Shown here: positions 47,641 to 60,286 of the stretch, in pieces
How positions within the stretch are numbered: the stretch's first letter is position 1
Layout of the letters: the number at the start of each line of letters is the position of its first letter
NCBI GenBank assembly: GCA_021234155.1
Contig: JAJEKV010000025.1
Coordinates: 4,761,823 to 4,825,822, forward strand
Direction of reading: 5' to 3'
Source: Isoetes taiwanensis
Taxonomy: Eukaryota; Streptophyta; Lycopodiopsida; Isoetales; Isoetaceae
DNA: 64,000 nucleotides
Made by a program: the position numbers and the translations under genes
The notes under the pieces: model-generated
Database searches by the model: none
Seen by the model: the letters and a program-made list of their open reading frames with translations, nothing else
What the model was told of the DNA's origin: nothing

Positions 47641-48350
47641 ATGACATATTTAATAAAATTTAGACTTATTCAAATCTAATAGAAAGACTTCAAGGATGCC
47701 ATGATAAGACCATATGTCTTTTTTAACTCTTGTTAACTTTTATAATTTTACTAACTTATCTTTACATGAAAAGTATGATGGCTATTAATGCAAGGAACCC
47801 GATCTCCATACTAATTTTCACTCCAGTCTATATAAAATAATATTTTCATACGTAAAGAACTATATGATTTAAATGTTTGTCTATTCTATTCTATTCTATT
47901 CAACCTATTTAAGGAAGTTTCAAGTTGAATAGTTTATTATTGATGAATCAAGTTATAAAATTGCTAAAAATTAATATAAATATATAATTCAACAATAATA
48001 AACTATATTAAAAATAATCTTAAATCATAAATTTTGAGTTAACTAACTTCAATTTTAAACTTTTTAAAATATTTTTAAGAGTGCCAAGAGTTTCCATATA
48101 ATAATATTAAGTCAATCGCTTATCAAGCCATCAAGTTTCGTACACTTATTATCGTGATTGCCAAATTTTAAATTTATTAGATCACTGAAAATTGAAATTT
48201 TATATCCTCAAATGTCTAATTTTAAATAGACTCCGATTGAAAATTAGTCTAGAAAGTAATTTTATGCTTTGATAACCATCATACTTTTAATCTAAAGATA
48301 AGTTTACATAATCAAAACTTATAAGAGTTATTAAAATCAAGAAAGATTAC

Positions 48351-49680
48351 TAGAACGATCCCGGCCAAGGATAACGCTTAGGTTTGTAAGTGTTGGTGCC
48401 CAATTATTGCTAGGTATGATTTGGAAACCGTAAAATGTTGGGGTGCCTACCAACATTGCATTGTAACACTTTTAGAAGGGAATTGTTTCTTGATGGTATT
48501 GGGCATGTTATTGCCGATTCTTCTAAATGCTTATTATTAACTGGTTTTAACTTTTCGCTTGTGAATAGAGACTTAAAAGTTTAGCTATGAAAAGAGGATG
48601 AGGATGCTTTCTTTGTTTGATATTCTTTCTTTTGTTCAATGTCTTAATATTCTCTATGAATAGCATTTGAATATAAGGATAATAGCTTTCAATGTTAGAT
48701 CTCAACAATAATCTTATCATATGCCCAGCTAGGGCAATAAGGTGCAAACTTAACTAATAAGCTCGCATTGTCATTCAAATTCAGAGATCGAAATTGGAAG
48801 CATGTGATAGATGATGTGTGCATAGGTTGAATGTTCAAAAAAACATTTAGCATATAGAAAACCAAGTTTGCTATTGTTGTAACGCCCATAAAAGAGTATT
48901 TTCCGTAATTACTTTGACTTGCAACCACTTGAAGCAACTATGAATCAACCCAGATGTAGATAAATCTTCGAGAGGCCATATGCAAAATAACTATAAATTG
49001 ACAACACTTTCGGTCCTATTGCTAACACAATCATTCTTCACGTTAAAAATGCTAACCGTTAATATCTTCAGCCCATTGCTTCTTCGCACCAAATAAAGCT
49101 CTTGAGTAATCTACTATGGAAGGAAAAAATGAAACACATAATCTAGCTCTACTATAAACACATAATCTAGCAGGATCAAGCTAGCCATGCAAAGAGACAA
49201 CATTAAAACACAATATGCCATGTTTGAAATAGGTACATTCACAGTTCATGATCATGAATTTAAGACATGCCTCTAAAGATAGAAATTTGATCAGGCTTTA
49301 ACTCACACTCCGTAAGCAAATACATATGACCTACATATCTTACGATCCTTACATTATAGATTAAAACTTGGCTAAGAGTATTAGGTAGATATTCCTTTGC
49401 TCTGTACAAAAAGCAAGTAAAACAAAGTTATTATTGTTTCTCAAAGATTAAAACCAACTAAATAAACCAAAGAAACAAAACCAAGAGGACCAACATGATA
49501 ACATGATAACATGACACCAATTACAATCTGAGTTACCTTATAAATCTTGTGCCTACACATAAAGGGTCCACTGTTCCACCATCGCTGTTGCGAAATCTAC
49601 AACCCACACCATAACACGTAAGGGCTAGATGATGCCCACATGGCATGATATAATCTTAGCCCCAATCTAGGGCGAGGTTC
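48351..49680. other. Shared segment (copy B side)
   Basis: Collinear with 5,936-6,150 plus 10,725-11,850. Minus-strand frames at 48,547-48,747 and 48,695-48,937 are open but are not conserved as frames in copy A, so no gene is called. Confidence 0.7.
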
Positions 49681-49786
49681 AAGGAAGGAAGGAAGGAAGT
49701 TTATTTTAACGTCCCACGGAGGCCTATGAGACGGCACGCAACAGCAAAAGCCAAAAAAGCCCCAAACCCCAAAAAAAAACAAACAA

Positions 49787-49818
<32 letters not shown>

Positions 49819-51935
49819 CAAAATAATGTAATCAGAGAACCCTACTACGGGATGAAAAAAACCCCACTTGGGAGGAAAAACCCAACAAAGAGGGCTCTCA
49901 AATACCATGCCCCGTGAGCAAGCAAGTCGGGCCGAATTCTAGGATGCAGGTGCCCGCCGCTACCATAGGTGATGCAGGTAACTCGATGTAGCGGTGTGTC
50001 GTGAAAGCATCTAAGATCGCTGTGCATCGCCGGACATGGGCATATGCCGGGCAATCAGCCGGAGGGCATGGTGCTCATCCTCTATCACGCATCTCACAAC
50101 ACCGACATATCCTCTCCTCCCCTGGGATCCCGTGCCCGCCATTCACCCCCAACCACTGCCTCAATTAGGAGGTAATGGGAATCATTCCTATGGCGGCAAT
50201 AGCTCTCCGCTTTCTTCACGTATGTGTGCTTTCAAGTACCGATGGGGTCCATGCTCAAGGCTGGGATTAATCTGAAAGTGGATAGTGCTCTGCCTTGGGC
50301 TTTGCAAGAGTAGAGGCATCCCACGTAGTGGCAGCATAGCCCTGCGATCCAATTGCCCATTCTGCGCGAGATCGACCGCCAGTGCGACCATCTCGTTGGT
50401 AATCCATAGACCACCTCCTAAACCATCCCTTACAGTGCTCGTGCCATACCCCTCTTCAGCCGCTGGGGCCCTCATTAACAACACGGGCCTCGTGGGGGCA
50501 AGTTTATGCTCATCCATCCCATCCACCTTATGGAAGCAAGTAAGATGCCTTCGCGATAGCGTATCGTCAGAAAGGCCGAGAACCCCGGGCCTCATACAAC
50601 AAAAATCGATACGGCACGGCAGTCCTTCACTCCCCAAGCTATAGGTCAAGAAAGCTTTCGCACCCTTCCAACCTATCCCACGTATTTTTGCTAATCGCTG
50701 GCCCCCAAACCTCCACCCCATATAGCAAAGACCGCTCAACCAAAGCTCTAAAAGCGGTGTGCTCTCCGCCCAATCCACAGATCTATCCTAAACACGCTGC
50801 TTTGCATTGATATAAAGCCTTCCACTGCGACCGCTCTTCTCTCCACACACTCATCCCACAAGATGTTAGTAGTGTGAAATCAATTCCCGATATACTTGAA
50901 GCTCCGCACCATCTCCACTTCCTCGGCCCCCGTATTGTGAACTCCTGGGATAGGGTGTTGCGAGGACAGGATCGCTGAAGCTTAGTTTTGTGCAGTTCAT
51001 CACATCATCTCGTGCCCCACGTAACCCATCGAGGGCATCCAAATGCTGCCAGATACTCGCTGGCGGTGAGCTAGCAAAGCTACATCATCCGCGATATAGT
51101 AACCGGCTCACAGAGGTCGACGATAATTGCACCCCGCTCCCCATGGTGCCGCATCCACGCCTCCAAGCTATCAATATACAACCCAAAAAGCGCTTGGAGA
51201 CAACGGCAGCCCCGCTTAACTCCCCATAGTGCTAGCTACCCGCCCGATCCTCATAAGGCGCTACAGCGATAAATCCCATCATAAAGCTGGTGCACTACAT
51301 TCGCAGAATCCCCGTGGAACTCGCACTTCTTGCAACCTCTCGGCCAAGATGTCTCGGGACTCTGATCATATGCGCCTTAAAATCTACAAAGCAAAGAATA
51401 CAAGTCTTGTCGCCATTCCCGGCTTGCCTCCATCAACACTCTCAAAGTGAAGATATGGCCTGGCCGCGGGAGTGGCCGGGCTTAAAGCCGCCGCCAATTG
51501 CCCGCGACCCCACATCCTCGCCCACTTAGTAAGTTTCTTCTCCACCACCCCGCCAGAGCTTTGCAAACGGCCGAGCTTACACATAATCATCGGTAATTCG
51601 CCCGCTCATCCGTATACCCGGCTTTTATGAACGAACAACCTTACTAACCATCCACTCGGGGGAGCCCCTCGCCGAGCACGGTTAATGATCACCGCCGGGG
51701 CCCTACCACGATGGGCCACCCGACTTTCAACGGCTTCGGCCTGCGGCCTGTAAATCCTTTGCCACCATTCGCCCGGATACCGAGACCTTGCTGAACATCC
51801 TCCCGTGAGCTGCAAAGCACCTCCTACCTGATCCGACCCTCGCATTAGCTCCTCCGGCGGTCATATAACTCACTCGCAAGCCCGGTGCATCCATTGCTCC
51901 ACACTTACATTACCAGCCACCGGGAAGCTTTATAT
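49681..51935 (-). mobile_element. 5'-truncated RTE-like LINE inserted in copy B
   Basis: Copy A joins aggttcaag to acgtatatac directly at about 11,850-11,860. Copy B has 2.25 kb between ggttcaag (49,680) and acaagacgtat (51,937), consistent with a short target duplication (caag). The minus-strand 3' end is a (ttcc)n-type tail next to a conserved 'gtttattttaacgtccc' phrase, with an A-rich run at 49,792-49,819. The frame at 50,188-50,778 is the C-terminal LINE region (LCYMGWRFGGQRLAKIRG). The reverse transcriptase catalytic site lies near 51,081-51,100 (tatatcgcggatgatgta, read as an ADD core). The endonuclease is absent. Confidence 0.8.
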
Positions 51936-51949
51936 AACAAGACGTATAC

Positions 51950-52400
51950 ATACACAATAATTTTATAATATAGGATCCTTGAAGTGCTATTTATTAAATA
52001 TGAATAAGTCCATATTTTGTCAAATATGTCACGAGTTCAAGCTATAGGGGATACAAATATGTAAAGCTAGTGATGGAGTTTGAATAGATTTATTGATAGG
52101 TGATGATGGACTATCAATTATATATGAGTTTGTTGTTGGACTTGAAAGTAGTATTTTATTTGGAGAAGTTTGCATTGGGTTAGAAGAAGAAATTGAATTC
52201 TAATAAGTTTAATGAGGGTGGACTTGATAATGAGCTGATGATGCCGATTCGCCCCCCGAAGCTTCCTATAATGTAACTCCATAAAATATCCATTGCCTTG
52301 ATACACTCTTATGCCATGCTCACCATTTTGAAATCTTGGGTTTTGAGCGCCATGGTTGTGAAGATGCTAATAAAGATTAGAAATAAATTTGCAAACTGGG
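51950..52400 (-). pseudogene. Copy of the small Ser/Pro-rich secreted-type ORF (copy B, first)
   Basis: Antisense to gttgtgaagatgctaataaa as in the other copies. The hydrophobic N-terminus, the VYQGNGYFM segment (frame at 52,118-52,306) and the downstream Pro/Ser part can be followed, but small indels break the frame after residue ~50. It is collinear with 11,831-12,345. Confidence 0.55.
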
Positions 52401-52429
52401 CCATATCTACGCAGGATAAACTAATCATC

Positions 52430-53540
52430 ATGGAAAGAACATCGTGGCTCTAGCTACCATCGCCATGTAATTTTTATGGCAATAACACGTATTTTCTTGT
52501 GTAGACTTATAATTATTGTAGGTAGGACTTTAAAACTTATTATTCTTTTATTTTAGGTCGACAATTTGGTAGTGTTCAAACAACCTAGTAGGCAATCTTC
52601 AATAGTGATTTTTTTTTTTCCTCCCCCCCTCCCCCCCTTTTTAGCACGCTAGCCCAATCAAACTTGCACCTTTCCTTTTGTAGCCTATCCACATCGCGAT
52701 CTCCACCTCATCAAGATCCAATGAAGTATAGGAGAGAAACATTGATTCTCTATTTTCTGATCCAAGGGCCATTAAAATTAGATAAGGCTTAAATTTACAA
52801 CACGGAGATGGCAGAGGTCACGCTTTATCCGACTCAAATCTGTCCCGTCAGTTTTTCCTCGCTTGCTTGTATCCCTCCCCTTTTTCTAACTCTCGTGCAA
52901 ACTTTTCTCACAAGGCTTTTTCCTTTCTCTCGGGTTATACTCAGATTTCTATCATGATTCAACTCGACAAAGCAAAAGGACCATTTTGCAATTATCTTTT
53001 TTCTTTTCGTAGGAGTTTTGGTACATAATTCATAATTTAGCTTGCAAGGTACAAGTCTTTTGATTGCATATATTTGCTCTTAGAAATACTTTTGCACCCA
53101 TTGATCTTGAGTTGAAGTGGCACATATTTCACCTGCTTATTTTGTAGGAATGCAAACCCCTTCTTGCAGTGTGAATTAATGATATTTCGCGGACCAACTT
53201 CTTTTCATCCGACATGTCTCGATATAATGAGTATTGTCACTTTCATTACATACCTGGAATCTTTACCACGCAAAGGTATATTAAATGAGCTTCAGCTAAG
53301 TACTTGTTTTCTGATATTGTAGTTAGACTCAGAGATGTTGCATCTTGCTTATTGCCAACACCGCATGGTTGAGTTCGATATAGAAGTCAATCATGCGCTA
53401 CTACCAAAGTAGTATGCCCATCGTTTGGCATGATACTTCCGTCAGTCCCGCATGATAAGAAGACTTTGAGGAAATGGATACTAGTATGGAACTTGAAGAT
53501 GATATTGAAAGCTCTCCTTTCGACTGATGTACGTGATCTC
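52430..53540. repeat. ~1 kb family, single copy in copy B
   Basis: Collinear with 12,380-14,540 but present once instead of twice. It ends at gatctcttgc, where L1 sequence starts. Confidence 0.8.
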
Positions 53541-56500
53541 TTGCTTGGTAATATTTCATGTGATACCGTCCATATTGAATTTCAAGATTACTATTGTATG
53601 TTTTATGAAGAGAGGTGGAGGAAATGGAGAAATCACCTGCCAGTAGCCCCACTATCAATTGCATTCATTATTGGTGTCTTTCACAACTCGTAAAGCATTC
53701 GATGCTATTGTTTTGGATAGTTGATGCACGGAGCAAAACAACATATTGCATCATATTGATTCGCCTTTGATATCAAGTCTCAGGTAACCTCTGTTCATAT
53801 GGTGTTAACACCCAATTTACAATTCTTGTATGATACGGGGTCAAAGCATGTTGAAGTGGATCAAAATTGTGCATTTTTTCCGCTACATTTGTAATGCCAC
53901 ATTTGTAGTCTACTTTCAAAGAGAATACCCAAGCTCTTTTGAGAATAAGCGTGCAGAGGAGCAAACTATGACATACTCTTCAAGGATATTCCACGTAGTT
54001 CGAAAGATCGAGGAAGAACCACCGCGCCTAATGAGAGGGAGATCTTGGAAACACTAAAATCTATGGAATGCCTCACAGTTACATCCCCGCAATTAATGCA
54101 GGCACATCATTATGATTCCTAAGGTGGATACCCCTCGTGTTCTCGGGAGAGATTGGAGACCCATCACACCCACTAATACAAGCTATAAGATCCTAGCCAA
54201 AATGATGGCTAATTGTGCTTAAATGTGTTTTTATATAAGCCGATTAGTCCGCGTCAATCCAGATTCCTCACCAAAGGAATATATCGACAATTATATAGGA
54301 GCAAATCAAGGCTTGCATTGGAACAAATTGTCGCCAGAATGCATGCTATCGAAGCTTGACTTTCGTCAGAGATATATGACACCATTGATTGAGAGGTTCT
54401 ACAAAGGCCATAGCACACCTTTGGTTTCCCGTGACACCATATACAAACAAAATTTGTAGTTTCAATGCTAATGCTTCATCTCAATTACATATTAATGGTA
54501 CTCCATCCAAACCTTTCCAATGCCGTAGGGTGAGGCAAGGATGCCCACCGGCCCCATACTTATTCTTGATCATTGCTGAAATGGTCACTAGAATGGCTAT
54601 TAGTTTACGGTGAAAGGAAGCTAATTAACAAATTTGAAGATGCCACAAGGGGATGAGGACTTCCAATAATGCAATATGCTGATGACACCTTTGTGTTTCT
54701 TAAGCATGGAGATAATAGTTTGCCAAATTTCCTCGAGGCAATTGATAAATTTGGAGTCGTCAGTGGAGTTATGTTAAATAAAGCAAAAAAGTGCAATAAT
54801 TTATGACACTACGGAGGCAACTATCCAAGGCATCAAGGTTCGATAACAAGGCAGCTACAAAGATTTTGGGATCCCTCTTTGCTCTCAACCACTTTTACAT
54901 GGACCGTGGGAACCTATAGTCTCCGTGGATTAAGGAAAACTCCATAGGTATCCTTCCACTTTTATCTCTTGGCCGAAGAATTGAAATTGCTAACTCGGTG
55001 GATTTGTAGTACACATGTGTTTTCCTCGCCTGTAGGAGATAAGGCCTTACAATCAAATTGAAAAGGATTATCGTGAAGTTCATATGGCAAGGGTCACACA
55101 AAGTAGCATGGTCGATTTGGTCAAACCAAGGAAAGATGGGGGGTCCTTGCAAGAACCCGCTCATACAAGCTCAAGCCTTAGCTGCCAAGATGGTGTGGAG
55201 AGCTTCCTATACCCTTAACAGACCATCTCCCCGCCTCTTAAGCTCATCGATATTGGTTGCAGGTTTCTACCCTCCTGGGAGTGTCACTCTCAAGCATTGT
55301 CTACCGGATTCAAATTCTTCAGGGCTTGACTCCAGGCCCCTGAACATCCAATATAATGAGAAGAATCTTGATGCATGGAATAATGCTGCATTATGCTACA
55401 GACCACCTCGCTTGGATGCCGGAGTAAAGATACCAACTTCTTCTCGCACCTCGATGAAGCCCCCGAGGGCATTGGTTGCTTGGCCCTTCAATACCCTCGA
55501 AGTACATGCAATGGTTTAATGCGTGTATTACCAAAATTGAAGATCTAAGGACTCTTCTAATAGACTACCACCGGAGGAGATTAAAAACGTAATCCAAAGG
55601 TTCAAATAGATAAAAAGATCTACCATCTCATTATGGAACATATGGGAGGATACCGTGAACTTAGCCGCACAAGAATCAATGGCGCTTGAACAAAAAAGAA
55701 GTATATTCTACACAAAGACATCTACAGGGCCTTACTTGAAAGAAAACCATCCAAAGCTACTCTACTATGGGATTGTGAGGAGGACAAATTAAGTTCTGCT
55801 TTGTGCAAAAGGCCGAAAAATATACACCGCTACTAGGATCAAGACCTTCAAAATGGATTGCTTTGCATCGAAGTCTAGCCACCAATCATAATCGAGCCAA
55901 ATATGATCACACCGTGACAAGCCAATGCAAATTATGTGGGGAAGTAGAGAACTCAAACCATGTTTTTGTATGCAATTGGTTGCTAGAGTTTTGAGCTGAC
56001 AACACAAATTAATAAGGAGTGCCAACTATTAATAATTTGCTTTCCTTTGGGGACAATGGTAGCAAAGTGGTCAACACTATGAGAACTCGGACTTGTTGGG
56101 CTATATGGTTACACGTAAAACAGAGTTATGATTGAGATTATGCACCATCTATGATTTGGCCGAAAAGAACTTTTTGTTGATCTTATCCAAATCTCGCCAT
56201 TGCCCACAAAACACTAAAGGGGAAAAATATGATACGTAATGGGACAAAGATTGGTTCTTTTAAGGGACCATTTGAATTTTTATACTAAAACTAACATTAT
56301 CTCCATGATGTTTTGCAATGTAGGCTATGAGGAGACTCAATAGAGCAGAAGTTTACTAGAGGAATGGGCAAAGCGTAAAATTGGACGCAGGAGGAGGCTA
56401 TGTTGTCTCATACTCAAATGGAGGACATCTTCATCCAACCAAGCAAGAGATGATTCACGCCCATCAAGAAGTTAATCAAGAGGGAAGAGGTTTGAGGAAT

Positions 56501-56909
56501 AACGGGCCGCAGGCCTTTCTTCCCTCAACCCTGCTTCATGCATGGCAAAGAAAAGGGAGGCACATGTGCCCTTCCGCTAGATTTCACTAATTTCCCTTTG
56601 TGAGGAGCCTGACCCATCAATATCTATGGTAGACCTAGGGTGGCAAACCCCCATACATATCAGATAGCAAAGACAAGAAGGTTTCGTGTTCCCAACCCAT
56701 TTTCCTCGATATAACCGCATTCTGCAAGTTTAAAACCTTTAAAGTTTATATTCACCCATGATAGGAGTTCTTTTGGACATGTTAGAATCAGATTAAGATG
56801 CAACTCTTTGGCATATCTTTTTCCAATGGATATACCCTTTTGATGTACTTATGTTAGTATGAATACCAAAAAAATCCTGCCTTCAAAAAAAAAAAAAAAA
56901 AAAAAAAAA
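53541..56909 (+). mobile_element. 5'-truncated L1-type LINE (copy B)
   Basis: Paralogue of 14,545-17,877, ending in a 25-nt poly-A at 56,885-56,909. It is the better copy for the catalytic centre: a RVRQGCPPAPYLFLIIAEMV segment (near 54,520-54,590) and QYADDTFVFLKHGDNS with YADD at 54,675-54,686. Later come MLNKAKSA, IVKFIWQGSHKVAWSIW (55,058-55,130) and the zf-RVT region with CKLCGEVENSNHVFVCNW (to 55,985). The upstream part shows the start of the reverse transcriptase (DWRPI, SYKILAKMMAN near 54,150-54,215). No endonuclease is seen. Many frameshifts; not autonomous. Confidence 0.85.
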
Positions 56910-57063
56910 TCTATATAAAATAATATTTTCATAATTATCTAACTATATGATTTAAATATTTATCTTTTCAACCTATTTAAAGGAAGTTTCGTTGAATAGT
57001 TTATTATTGATGAAGCAAATTATAAAATTGTTATAAATTAATAAAATATATAGTTCAACAATA
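56910..57063. repeat. 2.5 kb unit fragment next to the L1 tail (copy B)
   Basis: Same junction as 17,878: unit sequence tctatataaaataatattt resumes directly after the poly-A. The identical junction in both copies shows the L1 was there before the A/B duplication. Confidence 0.8.
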
Positions 57064-57563
57064 ATAAGATAAGATAAGATAAGATAAGATAAGATAAGAT
57101 AAGATAAGATAAGATAAGATAAGATAAGATGAATTTTACATCCACGAAACCCAACGGTTATGGGATCTGCATACATGGCAAGCAAATAAACCATCTAAAA
57201 ACCTGGACTAGGCCCCATCACCAAACACAATAACCAAATATTAAAAGGCTACCAATAATAAGATAAGATAATGCTAATGCTAGTGGTAAATTTATGCTTC
57301 TAAAATTATCTAGACATAGCCACCCAAGGATTGGAAGGCCATTGATCTAGAATAATTGTTGCGCTACATTAGACGCCAATTTCTTTTGCGGTATGGGCTG
57401 CCCTCACCTTGCAGATCCTCCTTACTACACAATAATTGAAGAGGGAGAGGTCCCTCCCATATGAGAAACTAGTCCCTCTGAGATGGTTTCCATGTTGAAG
57501 AACATGTTTTTACTAAGAGTGTCTTGAAAACCAACCAAAAGATGGCAAGGACGATCAAATAAA
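57064..57563 (-). mobile_element. LINE 3'-end fragment with expanded (AAGAT)n tail (copy B)
   Basis: Paralogue of 18,039-18,506. The (aagat)n run is about 65 bp here against about 28 bp in copy A. The rest is collinear, to gacgatcaaataaa. Confidence 0.6.
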
Positions 57564-58299
57564 CTTCAAATTTAAACTTTTTTTTTTTAAAATATTTTAA
57601 GACCGCCAAGAGTTTCCATATAATAGTATTAAGTCAATCGCTTATCAAGCCATCGGCCGATTATTAAATTTTTAAATTTATTAGATCACTAAAAATTGAA
57701 ATTTTGTATTCTTGAAATGTCTAATTTTAAATAGATTCAATTGAAAATTAGTCTAGAAAGTAATTTTATGCTTTTATAACCATCATACTTTTAATCTAAA
57801 GATAAGTTTACACATTCTCTCAAACCTTATAGTATTTTGCAAACCTTAATATACAGAAAACAAAACCCTGTACATGCATACCCCACAAACGAGGATCGCT
57901 ATGTATGGTCCGTAGATCTTGGAATAAAGGGCAATATGCCCATCCGACAGAAGGCGACTTTTCCTATGTAACCCTCGGTGAATATGCACCCAAACCAAAG
58001 GGGTTTAAGGGGGATTTTAATTTAAATGTGTTAAATGCAATGGTTTGTGCTAGATATTGTTAATGGTAGTTGTGTGTTTATTGTTAAAAACAATTTGGGC
58101 CCTTCGGGCCCTAACTAAAGCAAACATAAGGTAAACTTTATGGGCCTAAATATTAATTACTAATATCTAGCATTATAAAAAGCACAATAACATCAAGACA
58201 AACAAATTATTGAGTACATTTTATGTAGTCATTATATTCATTATCCTGTAATTTCAATATTGCAATACAAGAATCATGTAAACTATTGTAAATTGTCAT

Positions 58300-59800
58300 G
58301 CATAAGCAAACTTGTTTTGGCATTTGCTATCACCACATCAAACTCGAAACCCTTTTTGATAATTTGCTCATGAATATTTTTGCTCTATCCATGCCCCAAT
58401 GTCAATGCTTTCAAAATGGCAAGAAATATTATTGTGTCCGCATTATCCCCGCCTTCTTGTCAAAACGATCTATGGGAGAAAGGATGTCGCTTGTATTCAA
58501 AGATGTCCATTAATGCTAGATATTCATTGTACCCCAAGTGACCATATCTCGATTTCCAAATTGTCAAAGATTGCCAAAGCCTCATTTAATCTCCCAAATT
58601 TTGCATACATGTCCACCAATGTGCTACCCACAAAAAATAGCATTTTGAAACTTGATCCCATCACGCATGCTCATGAATGTACCGCCTCTTTCAATGGCCC
58701 TAATGCCGACATGCATTTTAAGATGCTTGAGAACGTATCTCATCCGGACTCATCCTTCTTTAAAGATTCATGAAAATATGCAACTCTTTCAAAAATCTTT
58801 GCATTGCATACACGATCCACCAAAGTACTTGTCACAAAAACATTAAGAGAGTGTGCACCGCAAATGATCCGATTATACACAAGTCTTCCCCGGCAAAGAT
58901 ATGATGCCGGGAGCATGCTTTTAGGGCGTAAACATAAATATGCTGGTCATCCTCACTATCCGATTGTTTCATTCTCAATAAAGTTCAATCAGACCTCACT
59001 GGCCCAAGGTCCACATTGGCCTACATTCCCGGTATATCCTAACCAATACCGGAGCGTAGATCATGTCCGCGGGACCCACCCCTCGACCAGGATCACTTCA
59101 GCAAAGCAGCCTCAACTCCTCTATTAGTCCGCGGGTGTGATTTGGCTCCTCGCTCGTGGAGCTGGAGCCGAGGCTCCCTGGACCGAAGCCGCAATCGAGC
59201 TCAACCCCCGCGCCTTTTCAAGCTATCTATAAATGAGGTCACATATAAATGCCCTTCATGCATGGACTATGCATATCGATCTTATAGCATGTACATTTGA
59301 GCTAATTTAGAAATTACCTCCTTACATAGAGCTTAATCTTGCAAGTTTTGGGAGGTCCAGAACGCCAAGCCAATCTGAGAAGCTCACCCATTAAACTCGA
59401 TTGTATAGAGGCACTAATATGAGGACCCCGCAAACCTTGTCGATCCTCCATCTAACGCATTATTTTTGGCAATCAAGAAGATGCAAATGCTAGCGGCCTT
59501 CTTAGTCCTTCCGCAATAACATGAAATTTACCTATTCTATATCTATAAGGGCAAAACCTTAGATCCCAACGCCCCCGGCGGTTTTAAAATTGACCTAACA
59601 TATCTAAAAAACTAAGATTGATCCAACAAGTTGAATTTCGCCAAACGACTTAGGATCCGACGCCAATTCCTTCACCACCCCATAATCGCTACACACCTCC
59701 GTTGCACTAAGTAAATTCCCAAGAAAAGAACATTTTGAGCCAATTGTCTTCATAAGTAGGATACCATGCAAAACCATTTGAGCAGCTCGTGGCAAACTTG
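58300..59800 (-). pseudogene. Pentatricopeptide-repeat (PPR) protein gene fragment
   Basis: The minus strand, read across frameshifts, gives successive plant PPR repeats. From high to low coordinates: FLGNLLSATEVCSDYGVVKE (59,604-59,795); IICGAHSLNVFVTSTLVD (near 58,840-58,890); FSSILKCMSALGPLKEA then FVGSTLVDMYAKFGRLNEAL, IFDNLEIEIWS (near 58,530-58,730); and DTIIFLAILKALTLGHG with HEQIIKKGFEFDVVIANA (near 58,310-58,450). The VDMYAKFGRL phrase is the typical first helix pair of PLS-type PPRs, which act in organellar RNA processing. No start, targeting peptide, E or DYW domain is seen, and a GC-rich interruption lies near 59,080-59,220. Plus-strand open frames here are shadows. Non-functional fragment. 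Confidence 0.75.
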
Positions 59801-59871
59801 CTTCCCTTCCTGATTCCTTTGAAAATCACCAAGGCTTTTCCTCAGCAACAATAAGCCATGCATGCTAGCCA

Positions 59872-59965
59872 ATCCAATCCAATCCAATCCATAGACCGCA
59901 CCCTAATCTACACAATCCAATCCAATCCAATCCAATCCAATCCATAGACCGCACTTAATCTACAC
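59872..59965. repeat. (AATCC)n microsatellite, duplicated with flank
   Basis: caatccaatccaatccaatc followed by catagaccgcac(cc)taatctacaca occurs twice in a row (from 59,872 and from 59,919). Confidence 0.9.
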
Positions 59966-60286
59966 AACCCTAAATGAACCCTAAAAATAATGGGAGGATA
60001 TTCACAACCAAAGACAAAAAGCCCCCACCGCAGGATTTGCCCCTTTCCAAAAATCAATCGGCTACAAAAGGGTGCACTCTAGAAATACTATTTAGTACAC
60101 CTGATGAATAAGGCCACCAAATCATATGAAAACCTTAGAGAAAACAGTACAAAAACACAAAAAGAAACCCCCTGTTATAATGCTACATATTCAAAGCTTA
60201 TAGTTAGTAAAATCAAGAAAGAGTATACAATGCATATAATCTTATAATGGCATCCTTGAAGTGCTATTTATTAAATATAAATAAGT

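Larger units (their letters stand above)
40759..48350. repeat. Tandem array B of ~2.5 kb units (three units and a partial)
   Basis: Anchor ggaaaggaagaatgattatc occurs near 42,493, 44,930 and 47,440, giving units of about 2,440 and 2,510 bp. The array begins mid-unit at 40,759 and ends near 48,350 after aaacttataagagttattaaaa, the same end as array A at 5,935. The last complete unit has the long form of the Pro/Gly frame and the one before it the short form, exactly as in array A. Confidence 0.9.
57812..60190. mobile_element. Element E2: foldback-family insertion carrying a PPR gene fragment
   Basis: Copy A is continuous at aaagataagtttac-ataatcaaagc (18,760-18,785), whereas copy B is interrupted there by 2.4 kb. 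The left part (tagtattttgc, gcataccccacaaacgagg, gaatatgcacccaaaccaaa) matches the core and right arm of foldback E1/E3. The right end (aaccccctgttataatgctacata) matches the outer end of E1 and E3. The interior, absent from E1 and E3, holds a PPR pseudogene and (aatcc)n repeats. I infer a non-autonomous element that captured gene DNA. Confidence 0.65.

Noticed and set aside
50285-51529. Plus-strand frames in the GC-rich block
   Set aside because: They are antisense to the LINE; the catalytic site and C-terminal motifs read on the minus strand.
58298-59127. Plus-strand open frames in E2
   Set aside because: They lie opposite the PPR fragment, whose repeat motifs are clear on the minus strand.
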